Below, piece after piece: positions 1 through 5,907 of a stretch of DNA of 7,778 nucleotides. Position 1 is the stretch's first letter. Each line of letters starts with the position of its first letter. Origin of the DNA: Brevundimonas sp. (GTDB lineage Bacteria; Pseudomonadota; Alphaproteobacteria; Caulobacterales; Caulobacteraceae). The notes below the pieces were generated by a model. It saw only the letters and a program-made list of their open reading frames with translations, made no database searches and was not told the origin of the DNA. Both the position numbers and the translations under genes were made by a program. The stretch is taken from NCBI GenBank assembly GCA_020253595.1, contig JADCBH010000218.1:1-7778 (forward strand), written 5' to 3'.

Positions 1-2
1 CA

Positions 3-443
3 CAGGTCTGCGCAAGAAACGCGTTCGGTGAGCTGCCTCTGACCCCGTCGGCGGCGCTGGACGCGACCGGAGTGATGCTCATCGACGGTGGAACCGATCC
101 GGACGTTCGGGGTGCCTTTCACGACATGCCGGTCACCATCGACTACGGTGCCGTGGCTTCGGCGTCTGGCCAGATCGTGATCGGGGCGGATGAGGCCGGC
201 TCGTGTCGTGTCGCAGCGATCAATGTCGCGCCCTCGGATGTCGCGGCGATCCAGGCGGCCTTTGCCGCCAACTCGGACGGCTGGAACCCCATCGCCAATG
301 ATCCGGGCAAGGGAGAGACCACCTATACCGGGCCGATCGGGTCCGAGACGGGCATGGTGGCGGTGCTGGTACCCCCGGCCGGATCGAACTGGGGCAAGGC
401 GGGCATCCTGTTCACCGTCATGAACCCGGCCGCCGGAGGCTAA
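3..443 (+). CDS. Hypothetical protein, 5'-truncated by the window edge
   Basis: The frame is open from the left edge to a TAA at 441-443, giving 146 visible residues. A GTG/ATG pair at 72-77 could start translation, but the frame upstream of it has no stop and encodes plausible protein (QVCARNAFGELPL...), so the gene probably begins outside the window. I do not recognise the family. The visible part has two cysteines (about residues 3 and 63), is rich in Gly, Ala, Asp and Val, carries few charges, and contains no transmembrane stretch. It has the look of the C-terminal half of a small secreted or periplasmic protein, but the signal peptide, if any, is off-window. It is the only gene on the plus strand and converges on rppH; the two stop codons overlap over 440-443. 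No function is assigned. Confidence 0.6.
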   Translation, partial: QVCARNAFGELPLTPSAALDATGVMLIDGGTDPDVRGAFHDMPVTIDYGAVASASGQIVIGADEAGSCRVAAINVAPSDVAAIQAAFAANSDGWNPIANDPGKGETTYTGPIGSETGMVAVLVPPAGSNWGKAGILFTVMNPAAGG

Positions 444-940
444 CGCCCTGACGGGCTCGCGAACCTGGTGAAGGTGGCCACGACCTGCTCGTAGGCGTCG
501 CGCTTGAAGGGCACGATCAGGTCCGGGGCCTCTGAAAGGGGGCCCCAGCGCCAGGCGTCGAACTCGATCTCGGCGTGTCGGTCGAGCTGGATTTCCCGCT
601 CGTCTCCGGTGAAGCGGAAGGCGAACCAGACCTGTTTCTGGCCGTCCCAGGGCTTGCGTCCGTCGCGCGCGTGCTGAGCCTTCAGGGCTTCGGGAAAGTC
701 GTAGACGATCCAGCCCTCGGTGCGGCCCAGGTGTTCGGCGGAGGTGACGCCGGTTTCCTCTTCGAGTTCCCGCCGGGCGGCGGCCTCCAGGTCCTCGCCG
801 GCGTCGACACCGCCTTGCGGGAACTGCCAGGCGTGGCCCTCGGTCATGCCGGCCCGGCGGCCATACCAGACCAGGCCCTCGGCGTTGAACAGGACGACAC
901 CGACATTGGGCCGATGACGAGGGAGATCGGACGAGGGCAT
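440..940 (-). CDS. rppH: RNA pyrophosphohydrolase (Nudix hydrolase)
   Basis: RppH removes pyrophosphate from the triphosphorylated 5' end of mRNAs, leaving a monophosphate that stimulates RNase E-type decay in the cytoplasm. From the ATG at 940 the protein has 166 residues, the usual size. The opening RPNVGVVLFN and the WQFPQGGVD segment are hallmarks of the RppH/diadenosine polyphosphate hydrolase branch. A complete Nudix box G-x5-E-x7-RE-U-x-EE-x-GU lies at residues 43-65, with the metal-binding REL-EE glutamates intact. The C-terminal IVPFKRDAYEQVV also fits the family. A GTG at 970 would add ten residues (VDVSGDGDA after the start), but it lacks a Shine-Dalgarno sequence, whereas the ATG has GGAG and GGGGA upstream. 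It lies 42 bp after the deacetylase gene and may be co-transcribed with it. An Ap4A hydrolase activity is the main alternative name for the same family. Confidence 0.93.
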   Translation of the reverse strand: MPSSDLPRHRPNVGVVLFNAEGLVWYGRRAGMTEGHAWQFPQGGVDAGEDLEAAARRELEEETGVTSAEHLGRTEGWIVYDFPEALKAQHARDGRKPWDGQKQVWFAFRFTGDEREIQLDRHAEIEFDAWRWGPLSEAPDLIVPFKRDAYEQVVATFTRFASPSGR

Positions 941-951
941 GGCGTCCCCAT

Positions 952-955
952 CTCC
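952..955 (-). promoter_or_regulatory. Shine-Dalgarno GGAG for rppH (decides start)
   Basis: Read on the minus strand, GGAG lies 11 nt before the ATG at 940, and a second purine run (GGGGA, 945-949) lies 4 nt before it. The spacing is not ideal for either, but nothing comparable precedes the alternative GTG at 970. This favours the ATG. Confidence 0.45.
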
Positions 956-982
956 GCTCACATCCACCACGTCAATGATCGA

Positions 983-2182
983 TCAGCGCCCGGGCCGTGC
1001 CGCCATGGCGGAGGCGGGGGCCAACTGGACGCCGCGTGCTTCCAGTCCGGCGGTCCAGCGCGCGGCGGCTTCGACGGTCACCGGATAGGCAAAGCCGGTG
1101 CCGAGCGCCGCGCCGCGCGTCTTGGCGGCGGCTTCCAGTGCGTTCAGGCGGGCGATGATGGCTGCGGGCGTCTGGGTTTCGTCGACGATGGTGTCGGCAG
1201 AGGCGCGCGACCAGGCCCCGGGGCGGCGGCGCGCGACGCCGTCGTCGAAGAAGGCGAGACCCCTCTGGCGCAGGATGCCCAGAAACGCGCTCATGCCGGT
1301 GTCCGAAGTCACGAAACGGTCGCCGAGGTAGTTGGTCACTCCGAAGTAGCCGGTGGCGCGACCCAGCAGCCAGGCCATGCGGGCGTCGATGTCTTCAGGC
1401 GTGGCGTTGGCCAGCAGGGTCTGGGGGCCGGGATCGTTGTTGGGATAGCCCGTCGGCTCCATTGGGATCTCGATCAGGACCTCATGGCCCTGACGTCGGG
1501 CGAGGTCGATCCAACCCTGGAGATCTTCGGCATAGGGAACGAAGGACAGGGTGACCTCTGCCGGCAGACGCTCGATGGCGGCGCGGGTGGTGACGGCGTT
1601 CAGTCCAAGGCCGCCGACGATCAGGGCGACGCGCGGACGGCCGTTCGGGGTGAAGGGCCGTGCATAGGCCTGGGCCGGCACGCGGCCATCGGTGGCGATG
1701 ACCGGCAGGGGACCGTTCGGACCGGGCTGGCTGAGACCCGCGATGGGGGCCGGGGTCAGGGGCTGGGCCGGAATGATCGGGGCGGCGATGGCTGAACCGC
1801 CGGCGACGGTCGCGCCGTCCGGCAGGGTGATCAGGGCCTCGCCTCCAGCGGCTCCGCCTTCGCCGAGCAGCCCCGGATCCGACAGACCTTGCCAGGCGGC
1901 GAACCCACCCATGGAAAAGGCTTCAAGACCCGTCGGGGCGGCGGGTGCCGGCGCGGCCTCCCGCTTCAGCGCCACGCGGGCGGACGGCGTGCCGGCCCTC
2001 GGGTCGCCCAGAACGGTCAGGAACAGGGCGATGGCCGCGAAGAGCAGAAGACCCGCGGCGCCGACGGCGACCGGCGGGCGTTTCAGGAAAGACAGGACGG
2101 CCTTGAGGTCAATCTTGGGCATCCGCGAGGGCGGAGGGCTGCCGGCGGCGGCGGCGAGGGCGGACTGGCGCTTGGCGAACAT
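983..2182 (-). CDS. Divergent polysaccharide deacetylase family protein (YibQ/PF04748-like), membrane-anchored
   Basis: This 399-residue protein has a short cytoplasmic N-terminus, one transmembrane helix (about 38-58), a Pro/Ala/Gly-rich linker (about 60-180) and a C-terminal NodB-like barrel (about 183-392), so the enzymatic-fold domain should face the periplasm. Family landmarks are RVALIVGGLGL (184-194), LSFVPYAEDLQGW, HEVLIEIPMEP (233-243), TNYLGDRF (283-290) and FFDDG (311-315). Members with the canonical first motif carry two aspartates where this protein has GG (190-191), and the late position often containing histidine reads GFAYPVTV. Catalysis is therefore doubtful. The biological substrate of the family is not established; peptidoglycan or another envelope glycan is a guess. 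The ATG at 2182 lacks a strong ribosome binding site. An internal ATG at 2122 would still retain the helix, but it has no better site. It sits between two small exported proteins upstream and rppH downstream. Confidence 0.88.
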   Translation of the reverse strand: MFAKRQSALAAAAGSPPPSRMPKIDLKAVLSFLKRPPVAVGAAGLLLFAAIALFLTVLGDPRAGTPSARVALKREAAPAPAAPTGLEAFSMGGFAAWQGLSDPGLLGEGGAAGGEALITLPDGATVAGGSAIAAPIIPAQPLTPAPIAGLSQPGPNGPLPVIATDGRVPAQAYARPFTPNGRPRVALIVGGLGLNAVTTRAAIERLPAEVTLSFVPYAEDLQGWIDLARRQGHEVLIEIPMEPTGYPNNDPGPQTLLANATPEDIDARMAWLLGRATGYFGVTNYLGDRFVTSDTGMSAFLGILRQRGLAFFDDGVARRRPGAWSRASADTIVDETQTPAAIIARLNALEAAAKTRGAALGTGFAYPVTVEAAARWTAGLEARGVQLAPASAMAARPGR

Positions 2183-2261
2183 GGACGACGTCGAACGCTC
2201 TGGACGACCGCCGGACGGATTCCGGACGGCCTTTTCGACGTCAGAATGCCGGGCGGCGGTT

Positions 2262-2284
2262 AAGAAAGCCTAACGCGCCGTTAG
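2262..2284 (-). terminator. Terminator-like hairpin after the 2298-2693 gene
   Basis: Fourteen bases past the TGA of the small exported protein gene, the minus strand reads CTAACG-GCG-CGTTAG, a perfect 6-bp stem with a 3-nt loop (2270-2284). The T-rich GCTTTCTT (2262-2269) follows. The stem is short and the T tract is interrupted, so termination may be partial. It would separate the small-protein pair from the deacetylase gene, which then needs read-through or its own promoter in 2183-2261. Confidence 0.45.
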
Positions 2285-2297
2285 CCATGTTGGGCCA

Positions 2298-2693
2298 TCA
2301 GGTGGTCCCGGCCATGCTGCAGACGGTTTCCGCCAACTGGACGTAGCCCGGGGTGCTGTCACTCCAAGCTTCGGCGGTGCTGGCGGTTCCGGATCCGATC
2401 TCGGCGTCGTCCGCGTCGTAGTTCGCGCCCGCTGACCAGTCGGAGTTCCGCGCACTGCAGTGGAAGGTGATCTCGTGGATCGAGTAGGCCACCGTTCGGC
2501 TGCTGTTGGGGACCGGAAGGGGATTGACGTAGCGGGCCATGACCGACGTCGTCCGGCTGTCCCCGTTGGCGACCACCTGGCCGGTCGTGTACGACCACGC
2601 CGCGAAGTCATCCCGGGCGATGCCCTCATAGGCGTCGGAGGATTCCTGAGCGGCCAGAGCGGTCGCCAGAAGGCTCAGCAAGGCAAGGGTCAT
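2298..2693 (-). CDS. Small exported protein, paralogue of the adjacent upstream gene; possible adhesin-E-like domain
   Basis: This 131-residue protein starts with a hydrophobic segment (TLALLSLLATALAA) resembling a signal peptide without the usual basic n-region; cleavage near residues 14-16 is likely. The mature part contains WSY (33-35), VAYSI (68-72), Cys79, WSAGANYDAD (86-95), TPGYV (114-118) and Cys125 near the C-terminus. The cysteines are 46 residues apart and probably form a disulfide. The same landmarks recur in order in the neighbour at 2734-3117, so the two are homologues. The layout (N-terminal Trp, beta-rich middle, a Cys after a YSI/ITF strand, PG then a C-terminal VC) resembles the surface-adhesin protein E-like family (PF16747) found in many proteobacterial hypothetical proteins. 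This is an inference from pattern alone. The ATG is supported by GGAG 7 nt upstream. Function unknown; periplasmic or surface location is likely. Confidence 0.78.
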   Translation of the reverse strand: MTLALLSLLATALAAQESSDAYEGIARDDFAAWSYTTGQVVANGDSRTTSVMARYVNPLPVPNSSRTVAYSIHEITFHCSARNSDWSAGANYDADDAEIGSGTASTAEAWSDSTPGYVQLAETVCSMAGTT

Positions 2694-2700
2694 CGATACG

Positions 2701-2704
2701 CTCC
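2701..2704 (-). promoter_or_regulatory. Shine-Dalgarno GGAG for the 2298-2693 gene
   Basis: ACGGAG on the minus strand ends 7 nt before the ATG at 2693, an optimal spacing. It supports this start even though the resulting signal peptide lacks N-terminal lysine or arginine. Confidence 0.65.
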
Positions 2705-2733
2705 GTTTTCAAGTGCGAGGGTTAGGTGTCGGG

Positions 2734-3117
2734 TTACTCGTCGTTCGCGCCGTTGCGACAGATCTGATCGACCGTGGCCTGGACGCCAGGAGACGCATCG
2801 CGTCGAAGAGTCGCTGGACGATCAGGGGCTCGCCCAAGGGGACGGCCGTCGGCGGTATAGTCCGTGCCCGGAGCCCAGCCGATCTGACCGCCGCAATCGA
2901 TGTCGACCGGCCAGATTGAGTAGCTGACGCTCGCACCGTCAGACCGTGACTGCGGCGAGGCATAGGTGGCGGCGATCCGGGTCATCAGGTCGCCCGTCGT
3001 CGGATCCTCGCGGATCTGCGAGGCGTAGGACCAGGACGTTTCACCGTCACTGCCCGCCGGTGTGAATCCCGCCGGCTGGGGCATCAGCACCAATGCGGCC
3101 ACGGCCAGAAAAAACAT
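2734..3117 (-). CDS. Small exported protein, paralogue of the adjacent downstream gene; possible adhesin-E-like domain
   Basis: This 127-residue protein opens with FFLAVAALVLMPQPA, a signal-peptide-like hydrophobic stretch again without basic residues before it. Landmarks match the 2298-2693 product in order: WSY (29-31), VSYSI (64-68), Cys75, WAPGTDYTAD (81-90), SPGV (109-112) and IC (Cys120). The cysteines are 45 residues apart, against 46 in the paralogue. Overall identity is low, so the duplication is old or the pair was acquired together. A WSY-YSI-DC-PG-C layout suggests the surface-adhesin protein E-like fold (PF16747), but I cannot confirm this without a profile search. The C-terminus is RNGANDE. 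The ATG has a strong GGAGGGG sequence 7 nt upstream. It lies 77 bp after ctpA and 40 bp before the paralogue. Function unknown; periplasmic or outer-surface location is inferred. Confidence 0.77.
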   Translation of the reverse strand: MFFLAVAALVLMPQPAGFTPAGSDGETSWSYASQIREDPTTGDLMTRIAATYASPQSRSDGASVSYSIWPVDIDCGGQIGWAPGTDYTADGRPLGRAPDRPATLRRDASPGVQATVDQICRNGANDE

Positions 3118-3124
3118 CGCCCCA

Positions 3125-3131
3125 CCCCTCC
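3125..3131 (-). promoter_or_regulatory. Shine-Dalgarno GGAGGGG for the 2734-3117 gene
   Basis: On the minus strand GGAGGGG ends 7 nt before the ATG at 3117. It is one of the strongest ribosome binding sites in the window and firmly supports that start. Confidence 0.7.
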
Positions 3132-3172
3132 GGATAACGCAGGATTCCGAAGGGCGGACGAAGATGCAAGGA

Positions 3173-3193
3173 GAAACGCCGGGCGTGTGCCCG
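3173..3193 (-). terminator. Weak terminator-like hairpin after ctpA
   Basis: One base after the ctpA TAG, the minus strand reads CGGGC-ACAC-GCCCG (3180-3193), a GC-only 5-bp stem with a 4-nt loop, followed by GCGTTTC. The T tract is poor, so it may act as an attenuating or mRNA-stabilising stem rather than a full terminator. Confidence 0.33.
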
Positions 3194-3194
3194 T

Positions 3195-4568
3195 CTATTC
3201 TTCCTCGGTCGTGTCTTCCAGCGTCGCTGTTTCGATCGCGGGGGCCCCCGGCTCGGTGACGACGATGCCTTCGGGTGCCGCCGCCAGCAGGGTCAGATCG
3301 CCCCGGGCACGCAGCACGTCCAGCGCGCGCTGGAGCTGGTAGTCGGCGTCCTCGTCGTAGTCGGGACCGGGCGCCTCGCGCGGCGTGTGCGGTCCACGAC
3401 GCTCCGCGCCGATGGAGGCGTCCAGCGCCGTGGCATAGGCGGCCTCGGAGTAGACGAAGCTGGAGCGGGAGACGATCCGGGCCTCGGCCTCGGTGCGGGC
3501 GACCTCCAGGTCCGGCTCGATGCCGATCTTCTGGATGGAGCGCCCTGAGGGTGTGTAGTAGCGCGCCGTGGTGATCGACAGCGCTCCGTCCTGGCCGCCA
3601 CGCAGGGGGATGACGGTCTGGACCGAGCCCTTGCCGAAGCTGGTGAGGCCGACCAGCGTCGCCCGTTCCTGATCCTGAAGGGCGCCGGCGACGATCTCGG
3701 ACGCCGACGCGGATCCATAGTTGATCAGGACCACGACCGGCAGGCCGCCGGTCAGGTCGCCCGCCCGGGCGGCATAGCGCTCGATCTGGTCGGGGCGACG
3801 ACCGCGCTGGCTGACGATCTCGCCGCGCTCCAGGAAGGTGTCGGACACGTCGATCGCCGCGCTGAGCAGGCCGCCACCGTTGTTGCGAAGATCCAGGACG
3901 TAGCCCTGAATGCCCGGGTTCTGAGATTTCAGCCGCTCGATGACCTCGGTCAGCTCCCGCCCGGTGTTCTCGTTGAAGGTGGCGATACGCAGGTAGCCGA
4001 AGTCGCCTTCCATGCGACCGGTGACGCTGTCGACCGTGATGACCTCCCGCACCAGGGTGACCTCCAGCGGGTCGGAGCCGTCCCTCAGGAAGGTAACGTT
4101 GACCGAGGTGCCGATGGCCCCGCGCAGCTTTTCGGAGACCTCCGAGACCGTCAGGCCCGCCGCATTCTGGCCGTCGATCACGGAGATGACGTCGCCCGCC
4201 TGAACCCCGGCCCTGGCGGCGGGGCCGTCGTCCATCGGAGAGATGACCTTCACCAGGCCGCCCTCAGTGGTGATGGTCAATCCGACGCCCGAATACTCGC
4301 CTGCGGTCCGCTCCTGGAGGTCGTCGAAGCCGTCGGGCGGGAGATAGTTCGAATGCGGGTCGAGCGCCGTCATCATGCCGGCCAGGGCCGCCTCGATCAG
4401 CTCCTTGTTGTCGACGGGGACGACATAGAACTGTTCGATCACCGCCAGGGTGTCGCCGAACAGCTGGAGCATCCGGAAGGTCTCGTTCCGGGGCGTCTGG
4501 CTGGCCACCGCGGCGGCGGAGAGGCCGAGGGCCGCGATGGCGGCTCCGGCGACGAGAAGTCTGCGCAT
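3195..4568 (-). CDS. ctpA: Carboxy-terminal processing protease (S41 family, PDZ-containing)
   Basis: This 457-residue periplasmic serine protease cleaves proteins from or near their C-termini; in other proteobacteria relatives degrade cell-wall hydrolases and are controlled by lipoprotein adaptors. Residues 1-23 form a classical signal peptide (MRRLL then a hydrophobic core, ending AVAS). The N-terminal helical part includes ALAGMMTALDPHSNYL (61-76), typical of CTPases. A PDZ domain covers about 92-165 (GVGLTI, then ARAGVQAGDVISVIDG). The protease core follows, with DLRNNGGGLL (226-235). The Ser/Lys/Gln catalytic triad is visible as Ser288 in GSASASE, Lys313 in FGKGSVQ, and Gln317, with the Ser-Lys spacing of 25 seen in CtpB-type enzymes. 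Residues after about 385 form an acidic tail ending DDTTEEE-like (EDTTEEE). The start is the ATG at 4568, with only a weak GAAAGAGA sequence upstream. Placement next to an EnvC-type activator is common in alphaproteobacteria and suggests a shared role in peptidoglycan remodelling. Confidence 0.95.
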   Translation of the reverse strand: MRRLLVAGAAIAALGLSAAAVASQTPRNETFRMLQLFGDTLAVIEQFYVVPVDNKELIEAALAGMMTALDPHSNYLPPDGFDDLQERTAGEYSGVGLTITTEGGLVKVISPMDDGPAARAGVQAGDVISVIDGQNAAGLTVSEVSEKLRGAIGTSVNVTFLRDGSDPLEVTLVREVITVDSVTGRMEGDFGYLRIATFNENTGRELTEVIERLKSQNPGIQGYVLDLRNNGGGLLSAAIDVSDTFLERGEIVSQRGRRPDQIERYAARAGDLTGGLPVVVLINYGSASASEIVAGALQDQERATLVGLTSFGKGSVQTVIPLRGGQDGALSITTARYYTPSGRSIQKIGIEPDLEVARTEAEARIVSRSSFVYSEAAYATALDASIGAERRGPHTPREAPGPDYDEDADYQLQRALDVLRARGDLTLLAAAPEGIVVTEPGAPAIETATLEDTTEEE

Positions 4569-4706
4569 TCGGTCTCTTTCGGCATCCGCCGAGGCGGACG
4601 GAGGGAGGATGGAGCGGGATCGTCGCGATCAATCGTGGCGGCCCCGCGTCCGGTGGATAAAATCAGCGTCATGCGGCGGAGGGAAGGGAATTCCCGCACG
4701 CAGGGC

Positions 4707-4742
4707 GTGAGAGTCGTGTCTCGGGGTGGGAGTCACTCTCAC
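4707..4742. repeat. Inverted repeat GTGAGAGT / ACTCTCAC upstream of ctpA
   Basis: A perfect 8-bp inverted repeat (4707-4714 and 4735-4742) flanks a 20-nt spacer. The inner edges of the arms overlap or abut two GAGTC (GANTC) sites. It could be a dimeric regulator site or an RNA hairpin in the ctpA leader, depending on where transcription begins. Confidence 0.5.
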
Positions 4743-4810
4743 TTCTCTCAGGTCAGCGGTTCCCCGTTGTCGCTGCGTCCAGGGGATGATGATCGATCGG
4801 TGCGCCAAAT

Positions 4811-4832
4811 CCGGTCGTGTGGTGGCGACCAG
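4811..4832 (-). terminator. Hairpin directly after envC
   Basis: Immediately after the envC TGA (one base later) the minus strand reads CTGGTCG, an 8-nt loop and CGACCGG, a 7-bp stem with one T-G wobble, followed by ATTTGG. The T tract is short, so termination is plausible but not secure. Confidence 0.38.
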
Positions 4833-4833
4833 G

Positions 4834-5907
4834 TCAGAAGAATGGTGCCGGATCGACCGGGCGGTCGCCGCGTCGCAGTTCCAGATAGACCTCGCCACCG
4901 GCTTCGGCCCGGCCCAGCGTCTGGCTGTCGGCGACCCTCTCGCCCGGTTCGACCGCGATGGTGTCGAGGCCGGCCAGAACCGCCCGCCAACCGTCGCCGA
5001 GATCCAGGATCACCACCTCGCCCCAGCCGCTGAGCGGTCCGGCGTGATCGACGCGCGCTCCCGCAGGCGCGGCGACGTCGCCGGACGCGCTCCAGCGCCA
5101 GCCTTGCGACCGCGCGCCGTCCCCGCCCTGGCCAAATCGGACGGAGGGGCTGCCCGGAACGGGGGGCGTCAGGCGGTTGCGGCCAGCGGGCAGGCGGCTG
5201 GCCGGTGCATCGGCGGCTTCTGCTGCGGACTCTGGCGTGGCGCCCAGTGCACGGATGCGGGCCTCCAGCGACCGGGCGGCACGCTCGGCCCGGTCCGCGT
5301 CGGCGCGCAGAACGGCCAGAAGCGCGGTGCGCCGAGCAGACAGGGATTCGATCTCGGCGCGACGGTCGCCCTGGGCGCTCTCGGTCGTCATCAGACGCTC
5401 CGACGACAGGACCGCGAGGCGGCGAATGCGGCCGACCTCGGCCTGGCGGGCGGCGAGCGCGTCGGCGCGGGCGCGAAGGTCGGGGGCCATGGCCTTCATC
5501 AGAATGGCGGCGCGGACGGTGTCCACAGCGCGGTCGGCCGGGATCAGCAGCGGCGGGGGTGGCCGGCGGCTCATCAGCTGGAGCGCCGAGAGCAGCCGCA
5601 TCTGGCTGTCGCGGGCGCGTGCGAGTTCGGAGACGATGGCGGCTTCGCGCCGGCCCAGCGCCGCCAGCCGGGCCCTCTGGGCCGAAAGCTCCTGGTCGCC
5701 CGAGGCCACATCCCGCTGGAGCGTGGCCAGTTCCCGGTCCAGCGCGGCGAGTTCGCCCTGGGCGGCCTCGGCGTCGGCGCGCAGCCGTCGGGCGCGCACC
5801 TGTTCATCACGATAGCGGGCCTGAAGCTGCTCCAGATCCTCCTGCACGGCCGCAGAGGCCGGCAAGGCGGCCAGCAGGATGGCGGCGAGGAGGGCGAAAC
5901 GCTTCAT
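4834..5907 (-). CDS. envC: Murein hydrolase activator, EnvC/LdpF-type (coiled coil plus degenerate LytM domain)
   Basis: This 357-residue periplasmic protein has a signal peptide (MKRFALLAAILLAALPASA, cleaved after residue 19), long coiled-coil segments (about 21-112 and 143-222, Ala/Arg/Glu/Leu-rich heptads) and a C-terminal LytM/M23-like domain (about 245-357). EnvC-type proteins activate N-acetylmuramyl-L-alanine amidases that split septal peptidoglycan during division; the Caulobacter counterpart is called LdpF. The zinc-ligand positions of active M23 enzymes are missing here: the usual D/NHG segment reads LDLG (301-304), the following TLYAHL-like strand reads AVLAGL (309-314), and the final HxH is replaced by YLELRR. 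This predicts an activator rather than a peptidase. The ATG at 5907 overlaps the rlmH TGA as TGATG, indicating translational coupling; a TTG one codon upstream is unnecessary. The C-terminus VDPAPFF matches the family's VDP-(aromatic) end. Confidence 0.9.
   Translation of the reverse strand: MKRFALLAAILLAALPASAAVQEDLEQLQARYRDEQVRARRLRADAEAAQGELAALDRELATLQRDVASGDQELSAQRARLAALGRREAAIVSELARARDSQMRLLSALQLMSRRPPPPLLIPADRAVDTVRAAILMKAMAPDLRARADALAARQAEVGRIRRLAVLSSERLMTTESAQGDRRAEIESLSARRTALLAVLRADADRAERAARSLEARIRALGATPESAAEAADAPASRLPAGRNRLTPPVPGSPSVRFGQGGDGARSQGWRWSASGDVAAPAGARVDHAGPLSGWGEVVILDLGDGWRAVLAGLDTIAVEPGERVADSQTLGRAEAGGEVYLELRRGDRPVDPAPFF

Larger units (their letters stand above)
4569..4833 (-). 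other. envC-ctpA intergenic region with dyad symmetries; no gene
   Basis: These 265 bp form the longest gap in the window. They contain the envC-proximal hairpin (4811-4832), an 8-bp inverted repeat (4707-4742), a perfect GGGAATTCCC palindrome (4686-4695) and two GAGTC sites (4711-4715 and 4730-4734). I found no convincing sigma-70-type -10/-35 pair, although an AT-richer patch (GATTTTATCC on the minus strand, near 4660-4670) could hold a -10 element. The size of the gap and the hairpin after envC suggest that ctpA has its own promoter here. Short open frames crossing the region have non-protein-like composition. Confidence 0.4.

Noticed and set aside
445..456. GCCC-TGAC-GGGC hairpin next to the convergent stops
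   Set aside because: Only a 4-bp stem, inside the rppH coding end and without a T tract on the plus strand; too weak to call a terminator.
976..985. TGATCGATCA palindrome at the deacetylase stop codon
   Set aside because: A 10-bp palindrome overlapping a stop codon, alone and without a promoter context, is not enough for an operator call.
575..1795. Long plus-strand open frame (406 codons) antisense to rppH and the deacetylase gene
   Set aside because: It spans two well-supported genes on the other strand and encodes a Gly/Asp/Arg-rich sequence with no recognisable motif; such frames are common opposite genes in high-GC DNA.
2260..2274. TTAA-N7-TAAC, resembling a CtrA box
   Set aside because: The second half-site deviates from TTAA, and these bases are better explained as part of the hairpin and T-rich tail after the small exported protein gene.
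4629..4898. Minus-strand frame of 89 codons in the envC-ctpA gap
   Set aside because: It overlaps the end of envC in another frame, lacks a ribosome binding site and has non-protein-like residue content.
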